Source of the DNA: Cognatilysobacter bugurensis
Lineage (GTDB): Bacteria; Pseudomonadota; Gammaproteobacteria; Xanthomonadales; Xanthomonadaceae
Assembly: GCF_014652095.1 (NCBI RefSeq)
Contig: NZ_BMYD01000001.1
Location: 1,403,466 to 1,467,465, forward strand
DNA: 64,000 bases
Reading direction: 5' to 3'
Part shown: positions 13,335 to 22,814 of the stretch, in pieces
How the letters are laid out: each line of letters starts with the position of its first letter
How positions within the stretch are numbered: position 1 is the stretch's first letter
Translations under genes and position numbers: made by a program
The notes under the pieces: generated by a model
The model's input: the letters and a program-made list of their open reading frames with translations, nothing else
What the model was told of the DNA's origin: nothing
Databases searched by the model: none

Positions 13335-16259
13335 TCAGGCGCGTCTTCCCGCCGCGAGAAGCCCTGCAAGGACGGACGGGTCGAGAGGCTTGACCAAATG
13401 GTGGTCGAATCCGGCATCGCACGTGCTGGCCCGATCGAACTCCTGCCCGTAGCCAGTGACGGCGATCAGCACCGTGTCTGCTGTACGCGAATCCGCTCGC
13501 AGTTGCCGTGCAAGCGCGTTTCCATCCATGTCCGGCAGGCCGATGTCGAGCAGGCAGGCATCGGGTTGCTCAGCCAGGGCGCGGGCCAGCCCCTGCCGTG
13601 AACCGTACTCCACGAACGTCGCGTGGCCAAGAGCCTCGAGGAACATTGCAAGCATGTCCGCCGCGTCCTCGTTGTCGTCGACGACGAGTACACGCAGGGG
13701 GGTGACGGCCGCCTTTGGGAGAGTCGATCGCACCACCGGCGGCGCGTCCTTCGTGGTGGCGATGCGCGGTAGACAGATCGTGAATTCGCTGCCTTTGTCG
13801 GCACCAGCACTCTTCGCCGATACCGTTCCATCGTGCAGTTCGACCAGGCTCCGGACCAGCGCCAGGCCGATGCCGAGACCGCCCTGGGTGCGGTCTGATG
13901 TGCGCTCGGCCTGGGCGAACAGTTTGAATGCGTGCGAGGTCATGTCGGCCGACATGCCGATACCGTTGTCGCTCACCGTCACCGACACGTGCGCCGATTC
14001 AACCTCCATTGCTACGCGAACGCGGCCGCCCTCGGGCGTGTATTTCGCCGCGTTGTTGAGCAGATTGCTCAGCACCTGCACGAGTCGCTTGCGATCGCCC
14101 CGCACGTTGGCCGCATCCGGTGGCAAATGGACGGTGAGCGAATGGCCCCGCGCCTCCACCAGCGGACGCGCCTGCTCCACCGCCTCGCTGACCACGCGCT
14201 TCATATCTACGAGTTCCGTCTCGAGCAGCACGAGGCCGCGCGTCACCCGTGAGACGTCGAGCAGGTCGTCAACCAAGCTCGTCAGGTGCCCCACCTGCCG
14301 CGAGATGATGGCGCTGGTCGACCTCACGCGCGCCAGGTCGGAGCTGGGCAACGACAACAGGTCTGCTGCAGCGCGGATCGGCGCGAGCGGGTTGCGCAGC
14401 TCGTGCGCGAGCATCGCCAGGAACTCGTCCTTGCGGCGGTCCGCATCGCGGGTCTCCTGCTCGGCACGCTTGCGCGCGCTGATATCGCGGAAAAAGATCG
14501 CCAGGCGGTCGCCCGGGATCGGATAGGCACGCAGTTCGATCCAACGTTCGACCCCCGAGTCCGCTCGATAGAAGTACTCGAGCGTGCCCGGCTCGCCGCT
14601 GGCGAAGGCTTGCCGATACATGGCCTCCACGGCTGAATTCGCCGCCTCCGGAACGGCCTCCCATTGGTTGCGCCCGATCATCTCCTCCGCGGTGCGCTGC
14701 GCGAGCTCCAGGCCAACCTCATTGATGTACTCGATCGTCCAGTCGCTGCGGAGCAGCTCGAAGCCCTCGGCCATGTTGTCAAATACGGACTGGCTGAGGT
14801 CGCGCTGGGCGCGCAGCTCATCCTGGGCGCGAGCCGCTTCGACTGCGAGCCAGGTGCGCTGGGCCACTTCTTCCATCGCCTCGATTTCATCGGCTGCCCA
14901 AGCGCGGGGGACGTCGCTGTGGGCGACGAGCAACGCGCTCAAAGTACCCCCGCTGCGAAACGGCACCAGCAGTTCGGCGCCTACGCCCTCGTGCGCGTAG
15001 GCCTGCGCGCTGGCTGCCGTCCGAGGGTCGAGCCTGACGTCACCATTCGTGACGACACGGCCTTCGCGAAGCTCACGCGCAAGCTCGGCCCCGAAATCGT
15101 CGAGGACGAACGCCCTACCAGCGATGTCGTCGATGCCGGGCGCGGTCCAGCTGCGTTGCACGAAGACCGCGGCGCCGTCTGGGTCTACCAAGGAATACAA
15201 CACGCGCGATGCCTTCAGGCGTTTGCCAAGCAACTCGCTGGCGGCATCGATGATCGCGTCGGGCGAAGTCAACGCGCGGATGTGGTCGGACAGCTCGAGC
15301 TGGAACGCTTGGCTGGCACGCACCGCCGCGAGCTCCTGGACGCGCTGTTCAAGCGCCCGGGTCGCGAGGTGGCCCGATGTAATGTCGACGCCCTGCACAA
15401 AGATGCCACTGACCTGCCCATCCGTGCCGAGGATCGGTTGGTAGAGCAGATCGACATAGAGTTCGGCCAGCGGTCCGTCACTCTCGCGCTGGACGAGCAC
15501 CCGCTGGCCTTTCGATACGATCGGCTCGCCCGTCTCGAACACTTGGTCCAAGACCTCCTTGAATCCCTGATCACGCGCCTCCGGCAGCGCGTCGAGCACT
15601 CGCTTGCCGATGAGGTCGCGATGGCCGACCAGCTGGTAATAGGCCTGGTTGAGCATCTCAAAGACGTGGTCCCGTCCGGTCAGCACCGCGATGAAGCCGG
15701 GCGCCTGGTCGAACAGGAGCTGCAGCTGGTTGCGCTCTATTTTGAGGATGCGGGCCATTGCCGCATGCATTTGCGGGCGGTTCGCGTCACTGATGTCGGG
15801 CACTGCGTTCGCGCCCGGCTTGAGGAAGAACAGCCGCGAATCGGGGTCGACCCGGTACAGGTCGGTCACGTCCATGGGGCTTTGCGACACGAAGGCCACA
15901 TTGCCCTCGTCGTCGAGGACCGGCGTATGCACCACGCTCCAGTAACGGTCGTCGAACACGGTGCCGTCCGCCGTTTCGCGCGGAACCGAGTACCGGAACA
16001 ACGGGCTGGTCACCGGCTCGCGCGTCGAAATGGCGAGTTCGATCGCGCGCTTGACCTCGCGCAGGTTCGTCGAGTCCGGATCGGACGGGTTGGGCGGGAA
16101 CGCATCAAAGATGTGTCTGCCCACGATCTCGTCCGCGTGGCGCCCCGTGGCCTGCAGATAAGCCCGGTTTGCGTCGAGCAGGACCAGATCGGTTCCGATC
16201 AGCAGGAACGGGTACGGCGCGGTCTGGAAATGGGCGGCGAAATCGACTGGGTGCGGCAT
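13335..16259 (-). CDS. hybrid sensor histidine kinase/response regulator (PAS-PAS-GAF-PAS)
   Basis: 974 aa, no membrane segments, so cytoplasmic. Approximate order: PAS (5-140), PAS (160-300), GAF (315-470), PAS (485-605), HisKA with H in FLAMLAHELRNPLAP (about 620), HATPase with N-box NLLNNAAKYTPEGG, G1 DNGIGMS and G2 GGLGIGLAL. It ends in a receiver domain (VLVVDDNEDAADML, phosphoacceptor D in LLDIGLPDMDG, K in HHLVKPLD). It probably autophosphorylates and passes phosphate to its own receiver. ATG 16259 is preferred to an upstream TTG. No output domain or Hpt partner lies nearby. Paralogue of the divergent 16690 gene. Confidence 0.93.
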   Translation of the reverse strand: MPHPVDFAAHFQTAPYPFLLIGTDLVLLDANRAYLQATGRHADEIVGRHIFDAFPPNPSDPDSTNLREVKRAIELAISTREPVTSPLFRYSVPRETADGTVFDDRYWSVVHTPVLDDEGNVAFVSQSPMDVTDLYRVDPDSRLFFLKPGANAVPDISDANRPQMHAAMARILKIERNQLQLLFDQAPGFIAVLTGRDHVFEMLNQAYYQLVGHRDLIGKRVLDALPEARDQGFKEVLDQVFETGEPIVSKGQRVLVQRESDGPLAELYVDLLYQPILGTDGQVSGIFVQGVDITSGHLATRALEQRVQELAAVRASQAFQLELSDHIRALTSPDAIIDAASELLGKRLKASRVLYSLVDPDGAAVFVQRSWTAPGIDDIAGRAFVLDDFGAELARELREGRVVTNGDVRLDPRTAASAQAYAHEGVGAELLVPFRSGGTLSALLVAHSDVPRAWAADEIEAMEEVAQRTWLAVEAARAQDELRAQRDLSQSVFDNMAEGFELLRSDWTIEYINEVGLELAQRTAEEMIGRNQWEAVPEAANSAVEAMYRQAFASGEPGTLEYFYRADSGVERWIELRAYPIPGDRLAIFFRDISARKRAEQETRDADRRKDEFLAMLAHELRNPLAPIRAAADLLSLPSSDLARVRSTSAIISRQVGHLTSLVDDLLDVSRVTRGLVLLETELVDMKRVVSEAVEQARPLVEARGHSLTVHLPPDAANVRGDRKRLVQVLSNLLNNAAKYTPEGGRVRVAMEVESAHVSVTVSDNGIGMSADMTSHAFKLFAQAERTSDRTQGGLGIGLALVRSLVELHDGTVSAKSAGADKGSEFTICLPRIATTKDAPPVVRSTLPKAAVTPLRVLVVDDNEDAADMLAMFLEALGHATFVEYGSRQGLARALAEQPDACLLDIGLPDMDGNALARQLRADSRTADTVLIAVTGYGQEFDRASTCDAGFDHHLVKPLDPSVLAGLLAAGRRA

Positions 16260-16689
16260 ACGGATGAGCTTCGACCTCAAGCGGATCGTTCACGGCGGCG
16301 AACATTCGTGGAATGCGGCGCCTGCTGGCTGGCTGTGCACCGTAGCACTGGCCTTGTGACCGGTATTTATTGGCGAAGGCTGATGGAACGCCGAGCGGCA
16401 CGGGTGACAGCGGTCATCAACGATCCGACCGACCTCGGCGTCCGCTTTGGGTTGCGGGTGAACCGGCCGTTTGCGGGAAGCCCGCTTCCGACCAAACGGG
16501 GACCCTCACGGTTGCGTCAAGCAGCGTTATGTCAAAGGCGGGCCAAGGCGCCGGTGAACAGAGCCGTGATCAAGCCCATGCTGGCCTGGACATAAACTGT
16601 TCCTTCGCAAGCACATCAGTGCTCGACCTATGAAACATGGGTAGCCGCTTTCAGCGTCGATCCATTTGGCTCGGACGAAGGGAGTTTCC
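16260..16689. other. divergent promoter region between two hybrid kinases
   Basis: About 430 bp. It must contain the promoters of both kinase genes. No clear sigma-70 boxes or regulator sites were picked out by eye. Confidence 0.5.
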
Positions 16690-19575
16690 TTGGCACGTTC
16701 GCATACGCATCCCTCGCTCGAGTTTCTGGCTACTGCTGGCCAAGCCGGCCGCGCCATCGCCGGGCACGACTGGTCGTCGCACCCGATCGGCGACCCGGAT
16801 GGCTGGCCAGTCGAGTTCCGGACCGCGCTTGGCATGGTCATGAACTCGGGTTTTCCATCATTCATCGCCTGGGGAGAGGACTTCCACGTCTTCTACAACG
16901 ACCCGTACGTGGAGATCCTTGGCACGCGACCGTTTCGCGAGCAGGGCGCCCGGCTGGCCGATCTGTGGCCGGAAGCCTGGGATCAGGTGGGACCGATCGC
17001 GCACAAGGCGCTCGCAGGTGAATCGTCGTTCTTCGAAGACCGGCCGTTTTTGATCGACCGCCCGGGACGCCCGGACCAAGGGTTTTTCACGTTCTCCTAT
17101 AGCCCGATCAACACGGGGGTCGGCCCGGCGAAGGGAATCCTGTTCGTCGGCACCGAGACGACCGAAAAAGTCGCGGCGACCATGCGCGTCAAGGAGAGCG
17201 AACGGCGCCTGCAAGGTGCCCTGGATGCTTCGCGTTCCATCGGCACCTGGGCCGTCGACCCGGTCACCAACATCGTGACGATCGACGAACGGTTTGCACG
17301 CCTCTTCCAGCTTGATGCTGCCCAAGCGCGCGGCGACAACGAGGTGGAACGGTTCACGAACATGATCCACGACGAGGACCGCGACCATGTCGTTGCGGCG
17401 ATCAGCAACTCGCTCGAAAGGGGCGAGCCGTATGACGTCGAATACCGTATTCCGCAGAACGACGGGCAAGACGTCTGGGTAGCGGTAAAGGGCGGGATGA
17501 CCGATGACCCGGGAAAGCCCGGCGCGCAGTTTGCGGGCATCGCACTCGACATCACCGAACGCAAAAATGCTGAAGCCCTTGCGCTTGCCACGGCGGCCGG
17601 CCTGGCGTTCCAGCTGGAGGTCGTCGAGGCCGTACGTGTATTGCGCTCACCCGCAGAGATCATCAGTACCGCAACTGCCATGCTGGCCAGGCACCTCGGT
17701 GCGAGCCGCGTGATCTACGGGCAGGTCCAGAGCGGCAACAGCCTGTTCATCCGACACAGCTGGACAGCAGAAGGCTTCGAAGACCTCACCGGCGTGACGC
17801 TGGCCCTGTCGGACTTCGGGCCGGATATGTTTGTCGACCTCCGGGCAGGGAGGGTGGTCGCAAACAACAACGTGCGACTCGACCCTAGGACGGCGGCGAA
17901 CGCCGCGGCGTTCGAGGCGCTCGGGGTGCACTCGGAGATCGTGGTGCCTGTGAGCCACGCGGGCGAATTGCGCCTGGTCGTTGCGATACACAGGTCTGAG
18001 CCACATCGCTGGCACGACACCGAGCTTCTCGTCGCTCAGGCGGTTGCACAGCAGATCTGGCTGGCCGCCGAAACTGCCGGCGCACAGGCGGAACTGCGTG
18101 ATCAGCGCGACTTCAGCCAGTCCATCTTCGACACGATGGGCGAGGGCTTTACGCTGATCGACAACGAATGGAGGTTTGCGGCAATCAACGAAGTCGGCGC
18201 AGCCATGACGGAGCGGCCGCGCTCCGAACTGCTCGGCCGGTTCCTGTGGGACGCGCTGCCGGAAACTGCTGGCACATCGCTACTGCCCGTGTACGAACAG
18301 GTGCGGGCCACAGGTGAGAGTCAGACGCTCGAGTACCCGTATACGCCGCCGTCAGGCCGGCAGCAGTGGATTGAAATCAGGCCCTACAGACTCGCTGACG
18401 GCCAGCTGGCTGTTTTCTTTCGCAACATCACGGCACGCAAGCGGATGGAGGAAGAGATCGCCCTCGCGGCCCGGCGTAAGGACGAGTTCCTGGCCATGCT
18501 CGCGCATGAACTCCGCAATCCATTGGCCCCTATCCGCGCGGCTGCGGACCTGCTGTCGAAAACCCCTGCGGACGAAGAACGGGTCAAGAAGGCCAGCGCC
18601 ATCATCTCGCGACAGGTCATTCACCTGACCAGCCTGGTCGACGACCTGCTGGACGTATCGCGCGTCACGCGCGGTCAGGTGGTGCTCGAGAAGGCCGATG
18701 TGGACCTCAAGCGCGTCGTATCGGATGCGGTCGAACAGGTGCGTCCACTCGTCGAGGCCAGGCGCCACCATTTGAGTGTGGGCCTGCCCCCTGAATCGGC
18801 CTACGTAGCGGGCGACCACAAGCGACTCGTGCAGGTGCTGATCAACCTGCTCAACAACGCGGCCAAGTTCACCCCCGAGGGCGGCCGCATTGCCATCGCG
18901 ATGGACATCGAGGACAAATACATCTCGGTGACGGTCGAGGACAGCGGAATCGGAATGTCCCCCGAGATGGCCGAGCGCGCGTTTGCGCTGTTCGCCCAGG
19001 CCGAGCGGACTTCAGACCGGACCCTCGGCGGCCTTGGAATCGGATTGGCGCTCGTCAAAAGCCTGGTCGAGCTCCACGACGGACGGGTGTCAGCCAAGAG
19101 CCGCGGTGCCGACACGGGCAGCAAGTTCACGGTCTGCCTGCCGCGGCTCAGCGGCAGGTCCGTGGTGCCACCCGGGGATGAAGCGTCGCGCGGAGCGCAG
19201 TCGGATCAATCCCTGCGCATCCTGATCGTCGACGACAACGAGGATGCTGCCAGCATGCTGGCAATGTTTCTGGAGGCGTCGGGCCACGCGGTGACGACCG
19301 AGCACAGCTCCCGAGAGGGGCTTGCGCGCGCGTTTGCGGAGCGGCCTGATGTTTGCCTGCTCGATATCGGCCTGCCGGACATGGACGGGAACGAACTAGC
19401 GAGGCAGCTGCGTTCCAATCCGAAGACGGCGGACACGCTGCTGATTGCCGTGACGGGGTACGGGCAGGAGTTGGATCGACAAAGCAGTGCAGCAGCAGGG
19501 TTTAACCACCATCTCGTGAAACCGCTTGACCCGATTGCGCTCGCGGGGTTGCTTGCTGCCGTCAGGCCGCGCTGA
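16690..19575 (+). CDS. hybrid sensor histidine kinase/response regulator, paralogue
   Basis: 961 aa, cytoplasmic. Order: PAS-like N-terminus (about 5-150, SFIAWGEDFHVFYNDPYVEI), second PAS with PAC (165-300), GAF (310-460), PAS (475-595), HisKA (H in FLAMLAHELRNPLAP), HATPase (NLLNNAAKFTPEGG, DSGIGMS, GGLGIGLAL). A receiver domain closes it (ILIVDDNEDAASML, LLDIGLPDMDG, HHLVKPLD). TTG 16690 is chosen because AGGGAG stands just upstream; TTG 16666 is the alternative. From the GAF domain on it is closely similar to the divergent kinase, while the N-terminal PAS differs, so the pair likely senses different signals. Confidence 0.92.
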   Translation: MARSHTHPSLEFLATAGQAGRAIAGHDWSSHPIGDPDGWPVEFRTALGMVMNSGFPSFIAWGEDFHVFYNDPYVEILGTRPFREQGARLADLWPEAWDQVGPIAHKALAGESSFFEDRPFLIDRPGRPDQGFFTFSYSPINTGVGPAKGILFVGTETTEKVAATMRVKESERRLQGALDASRSIGTWAVDPVTNIVTIDERFARLFQLDAAQARGDNEVERFTNMIHDEDRDHVVAAISNSLERGEPYDVEYRIPQNDGQDVWVAVKGGMTDDPGKPGAQFAGIALDITERKNAEALALATAAGLAFQLEVVEAVRVLRSPAEIISTATAMLARHLGASRVIYGQVQSGNSLFIRHSWTAEGFEDLTGVTLALSDFGPDMFVDLRAGRVVANNNVRLDPRTAANAAAFEALGVHSEIVVPVSHAGELRLVVAIHRSEPHRWHDTELLVAQAVAQQIWLAAETAGAQAELRDQRDFSQSIFDTMGEGFTLIDNEWRFAAINEVGAAMTERPRSELLGRFLWDALPETAGTSLLPVYEQVRATGESQTLEYPYTPPSGRQQWIEIRPYRLADGQLAVFFRNITARKRMEEEIALAARRKDEFLAMLAHELRNPLAPIRAAADLLSKTPADEERVKKASAIISRQVIHLTSLVDDLLDVSRVTRGQVVLEKADVDLKRVVSDAVEQVRPLVEARRHHLSVGLPPESAYVAGDHKRLVQVLINLLNNAAKFTPEGGRIAIAMDIEDKYISVTVEDSGIGMSPEMAERAFALFAQAERTSDRTLGGLGIGLALVKSLVELHDGRVSAKSRGADTGSKFTVCLPRLSGRSVVPPGDEASRGAQSDQSLRILIVDDNEDAASMLAMFLEASGHAVTTEHSSREGLARAFAERPDVCLLDIGLPDMDGNELARQLRSNPKTADTLLIAVTGYGQELDRQSSAAAGFNHHLVKPLDPIALAGLLAAVRPR

Positions 19576-19705
19576 GGCACCCGTTGACGCCGCCTGGCTT
19601 GGCTGGCGTGTTTGCGATGGCGAGCGCCGCGAGCACAAGCTGATGCTCTCAAGCGATGTATTTCGTGCGAGTGCCAGTGTTGTACGGGGCCGGGTCGAGC
19701 TAATG

Positions 19706-19770
19706 AATGTCTGCTTCGGGTCGGAAGCGCCCCTCGCGCGGATGGCTGCTTCCGACCCAAAGCTGACCTC
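19706..19770. repeat. dispersed palindromic repeat, copy 6 (inverted pair)
   Basis: AATGTCTGCTTCGGGTCGGA is followed about 35 bp later by the inverse GGCTGCTTCCGACCCAAAGC. Together they make a long imperfect hairpin rather than a single core. Confidence 0.7.
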
Positions 19771-19801
19771 GCATTCTGGGCTCGCAAGAAAGAATTCACG
19801 C

Positions 19802-19842
19802 TTGCAAAGCAATCGCCGCGCTTATACCTTGCATTGCAAGGT
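19802..19842 (+). promoter_or_regulatory. candidate promoter/operator of the PadR operon
   Basis: A perfect palindrome ACCTTGCATTGCAAGGT (19826-19842) overlaps a TATACC -10-like box, and a related TTGCAAAGCAA (19802-19812) lies 20 bp upstream. PadR-type repressors bind such dyads and usually control their own operon. Confidence 0.6.
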
Positions 19843-19861
19843 CACGTGCGTAGCAAGACAA

Positions 19862-20197
19862 ATGAGCAGTCAACCTCAGATCCTCAAGGGCTTGGCAGAA
19901 CTCGCGGTGCTCAGCACGCTCGACGACGGCGCCCAATACGGGGTAGGCATTCTCGACCGGGTACGGCAGGAGGCTGGCTTGAATGTCGCCGAAGGCAGCA
20001 TCTACCCGTTGCTGCATCGGCTCGAGCGCGCTGGCTCAGTCAGCGCGGAATGGCGGCTCGACGGGGGCCAGGATCGCCCTCGCAAGTACTACAGCCTGAC
20101 AGCGGCGGGCCGTGCCGAGCTGCGCAGTGCGCTGGACGACTGGCTGCGAACCAGCAGCGCCCTGCACGCGTTTGTTACGAGAAAGGCAAATCAATGA
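19862..20197 (+). CDS. PadR-family transcriptional regulator
   Basis: 111 aa. Winged helix with the PadR signature: KGLAELAVLSTLDDGAQYGV, EGSIYPLLHRLERAGSVSAEW and PRKYYSLTAAGRAELRSALD. ATG 19862 lies 20 bp beyond the palindromic operator. Its stop overlaps the next gene as ATGA. PadR/HAAS pairs usually have the regulator repressing the membrane partner. Confidence 0.92.
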   Translation: MSSQPQILKGLAELAVLSTLDDGAQYGVGILDRVRQEAGLNVAEGSIYPLLHRLERAGSVSAEWRLDGGQDRPRKYYSLTAAGRAELRSALDDWLRTSSALHAFVTRKANQ

Positions 20198-20778
20198 GCA
20201 CAAAGGACCGAGACAACCTGGACGGCTGGCTACGGCGTCTCGAATGGGCGCTCAGCTCGCTACCCAACACCGAACGCGCGGACATCGTCCGCGAGGCCCG
20301 ATCGCATCTGGAAGAGCGGGGAGCCAGCGGCGTAGAGGATGCCGATGCGCTCCGAGCGATGGGCTCGCCTGAGGACTACGCTCGTGGCTTTCTCGACGAC
20401 TACGAGCTCGCCAGAGCGCTCGGAGAAGGGACGGCGACCGGTTTGATGGCGGCCGTGGGCCAGAGAACGCATCGAAGCGCCATCGCTTTTGGCGCGTTCG
20501 TAGGCGTTCTCCTGCTTGGGCTGCTAGGCGCTGGCGTCTTGCTGACCGCACTGATGCACTTTATTGACCCGACTCACTGGGGGCTGTGGGCTTCAAACCG
20601 GATGCTGCTGCTTGGACAGCTCGATGATCCGGCCGACGCGCGCGAGTTGCTCGGTGCCGCGATCTACCCTTTCGCCGCCGTCGTCGTTGCGATCTGTTGG
20701 GTCGCCGGCCGACTGACACTCATTCGCGCACTGAAAGCACTCGCCGTGCAGCCGTCATCGTCGAGACGGCGAGCATGA
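20194..20778 (+). CDS. HAAS (DUF1700-like) domain membrane protein
   Basis: 194 aa. The N-terminal HAAS-type signalling domain (LRRLEWALSSLPNTERADIV, REARSHLEERG, LRAMGSPEDYARGFLDDYEL) is followed by two transmembrane segments (about 92-118 and 152-175). These proteins are typically encoded right after a PadR regulator, as here (ATGA overlap), and act in ill-defined envelope signalling. Confidence 0.85.
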   Translation: MSTKDRDNLDGWLRRLEWALSSLPNTERADIVREARSHLEERGASGVEDADALRAMGSPEDYARGFLDDYELARALGEGTATGLMAAVGQRTHRSAIAFGAFVGVLLLGLLGAGVLLTALMHFIDPTHWGLWASNRMLLLGQLDDPADARELLGAAIYPFAAVVVAICWVAGRLTLIRALKALAVQPSSSRRRA

Positions 20779-20830
20779 ATTCACCGCTTCGCCTACCCCT
20801 CTGGGCGCCACATCGTGGAAGCGCGTTCTG

Positions 20831-20853
20831 GTCCGCTTCTGGCCGGTAGCAGG
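20831..20853 (+). repeat. dispersed palindromic repeat, copy 7
   Basis: GTCCGCTTCTGGCCGGTAGC followed by AGG: left arm intact, right arm decayed. It lies between the HAAS gene and the serine hydrolase gene, a gap that holds no other feature. Confidence 0.65.
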
Positions 20854-21060
20854 AATGCCTCGTTGGTGCTGCAGGCCGAAATGAGCGCCCCACGCAAACA
20901 GAGGACGAGCCCCGCGAGCGGTCGTCGAACGTGTGACGGAAACTCAGTTTGCGATTGTGCGTACTGCGGCGATGACCAGGTTCGCCTGACGGGACGCACA
21001 CGCAAGAGATTGTGCATTACCCGAAACGGGCGCTTAGGCTGAAATATGAAGGGGCAGGAA

Positions 21061-22266
21061 ATGAGTGTTAAGCAGAAGAAGATGGCGTTGTTGGTGATGG
21101 CACAGACTATCTGCATTGGCCTTGCAGCCTGCACCTCTGTCTCAGAGAGGCCAGGCCCGATCACGAGCCACGCTAGCCAGCCAGCTAAGACTGCTAACCA
21201 CCGCGAAGTTACGCCTGACCTAGAGCCGATACTCGAGGAGCTTCGGGCCGAATACGGCGTCCCGGCGTTGGCTGCAGCAGTGGTCAAAGGAACCGGCATC
21301 GTTCAAGCAAATGCGGTTGGAAACCGCGTCGTGGATGCGCCTTCTCCAGTGACCAAAGCTGACCGCTTTCACCTTGGCTCGATCACGAAGCCAATTACGG
21401 CAACAATGATCGCCACGCTGGTTGAAGAGGGAAGGCTGACCTGGCAAAGCACGCCGGCCAGCGTCTTTCCAGATCTTGCGGCTGAAATGAACCCGGCTCT
21501 CGCCAAGGTCACCCTTGAGCAGTTGCTTTCCCATCGTGCAGGACTAGCGAGCTTTACGGATGACGCGGAGTTCGAGATGCTTCCGGCGTTTACCGGCTCC
21601 GCTGAACAGAAGCGACGTGCTTACGTCAAATGGCTGCTGTCGCGCAAGCCAGAGAAGCAGCCGGGGGCGGAATACGTCTACTCGAACGCCGGGTACGCCG
21701 TCGCTGCGGTAATGGCGGAGCAGGTTTCTGGCCAGTCGTGGGAACATCTGATTCGTAGCAGGATATTCCAACCTCTGAAAATGACCAGATCCGGATTTGG
21801 ATGGCCTGGTCTGGCTGATCAAGCCCAGCCATGGGGTCACCGCGGAACGGCTGGCAAGCTGGTGCCGCACCCTCCTACCGACGCCTATCAGTTCCCGGCC
21901 GTCGTTGGTCCGGGTGGCGATATTCACGCCAGCATCGAGGATCTGGCGCGCTTTGCTCAGCTGCACTTGCGGGGACTGACGGGAACACCGCGTCTTTTGT
22001 CATCGCCCACCTTTAAGCAGCTGCACACGCCGGTTGCGGACGACTATGGCCTCGGGTGGAACCAGCAGGTCATCAAGGGCAATACGGTGAGCACGCATCT
22101 CGGAAGCGCGGAAACATTCTTCGCGATCATATTCGTCTCTCCGGCTCAGGACATTGCCATCGTGGTAGCAACGAACGCGCCCGAGGAGCCTGGCCAGACT
22201 GCAGCGTTCAAAACCCTAAGCGCCCTACTGCGCACGTATGCACCTGTGACTCAGGTCGTGAAATAG
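21061..22266 (+). CDS. serine hydrolase lipoprotein, class C beta-lactamase fold
   Basis: 401 aa. A lipoprotein signal with lipobox GLAAC puts the lipidated Cys at about residue 24. The penicillin-binding-like domain shows SxxK in GSITKPITATM, the YxN motif in YVYSNAGYAV, and HLG (HxG) in STHLGSAETFF. It could be an esterase, peptidase or low-activity beta-lactamase; sequence alone does not decide. ATG 21061 is chosen over 21046 because GGGGCAGGAA stands directly before it. Confidence 0.87.
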   Translation: MSVKQKKMALLVMAQTICIGLAACTSVSERPGPITSHASQPAKTANHREVTPDLEPILEELRAEYGVPALAAAVVKGTGIVQANAVGNRVVDAPSPVTKADRFHLGSITKPITATMIATLVEEGRLTWQSTPASVFPDLAAEMNPALAKVTLEQLLSHRAGLASFTDDAEFEMLPAFTGSAEQKRRAYVKWLLSRKPEKQPGAEYVYSNAGYAVAAVMAEQVSGQSWEHLIRSRIFQPLKMTRSGFGWPGLADQAQPWGHRGTAGKLVPHPPTDAYQFPAVVGPGGDIHASIEDLARFAQLHLRGLTGTPRLLSSPTFKQLHTPVADDYGLGWNQQVIKGNTVSTHLGSAETFFAIIFVSPAQDIAIVVATNAPEEPGQTAAFKTLSALLRTYAPVTQVVK

Positions 22267-22814
22267 GCTCGTGAGAGTGTCGTTTGCTGCCGAGGTTGCT
22301 CCGATTTAGCTGAAGCTGGTTCCGGCTCAGGCGGCAAAGGATCTCCGGCTAGCTGGTACTCGACTTGTGGTCGTCGTTATCGCACGACGCTCGGAGTCTG
22401 CTGCGTAGGTGACGCCGTTGGCGCTTCGACGAACGCGGCGGGACACGGCCGCGCTGGTGAGCTAGAAAGCGCCCTTAAAGCCAAGGACATCTGGTCCATA
22501 CAGCTGAGCGGTGACGCCTGAATTGAGCGAAGTCCGCTTCTGGCCGATCGCGGACCTGGTCAATAGCAGCAAGTGATCACCTCGGAATTGTGCTACCAAT
22601 CAACCAGATCGGTACGCGCACACCGAAAAGCGGGCTGATAAACCTTGGCTCGCTGTTCAGGGCTAGAAAGGCTACTGAATCAGCGACCGATCACCTTCGG
22701 CACCTGGTTCATCTAGCGCTGGCCCCCATGGTCAATGCGATGGGTATACGCATACGGACGCTGCGCCGATTACAGAGACACCTCCCGGCGTTGCCAGAGC
22801 TTTGGATTAGCTAG
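22267..22814. other. intergenic DNA without a recognisable gene
   Basis: 548 bp between the serine hydrolase and the 3' end of the recombinase/helicase operon. It contains repeat copy 8. The left edge of the mobile module may lie here, but no terminal repeat could be matched to the ssb side. Confidence 0.5.
22532..22575 (+). repeat. dispersed palindromic repeat, copy 8
   Basis: GTCCGCTTCTGGCCGATCGC followed by GGACC and a TGGTCAATAGCAGCA tail: extended form like copies 1 and 3. Last copy noticed before the high-G+C right half. Confidence 0.8.

Noticed and set aside
14664-16595. Long open frame on the + strand opposite the first hybrid kinase
   Set aside because: It mirrors the kinase codons on the other strand; high G+C makes antisense frames stay open. 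No domain or start signal.
22590-22814. 74-aa + strand frame beside the helicase gene
   Set aside because: No motif, no ribosome site, not hydrophobic or biased; treated as chance.
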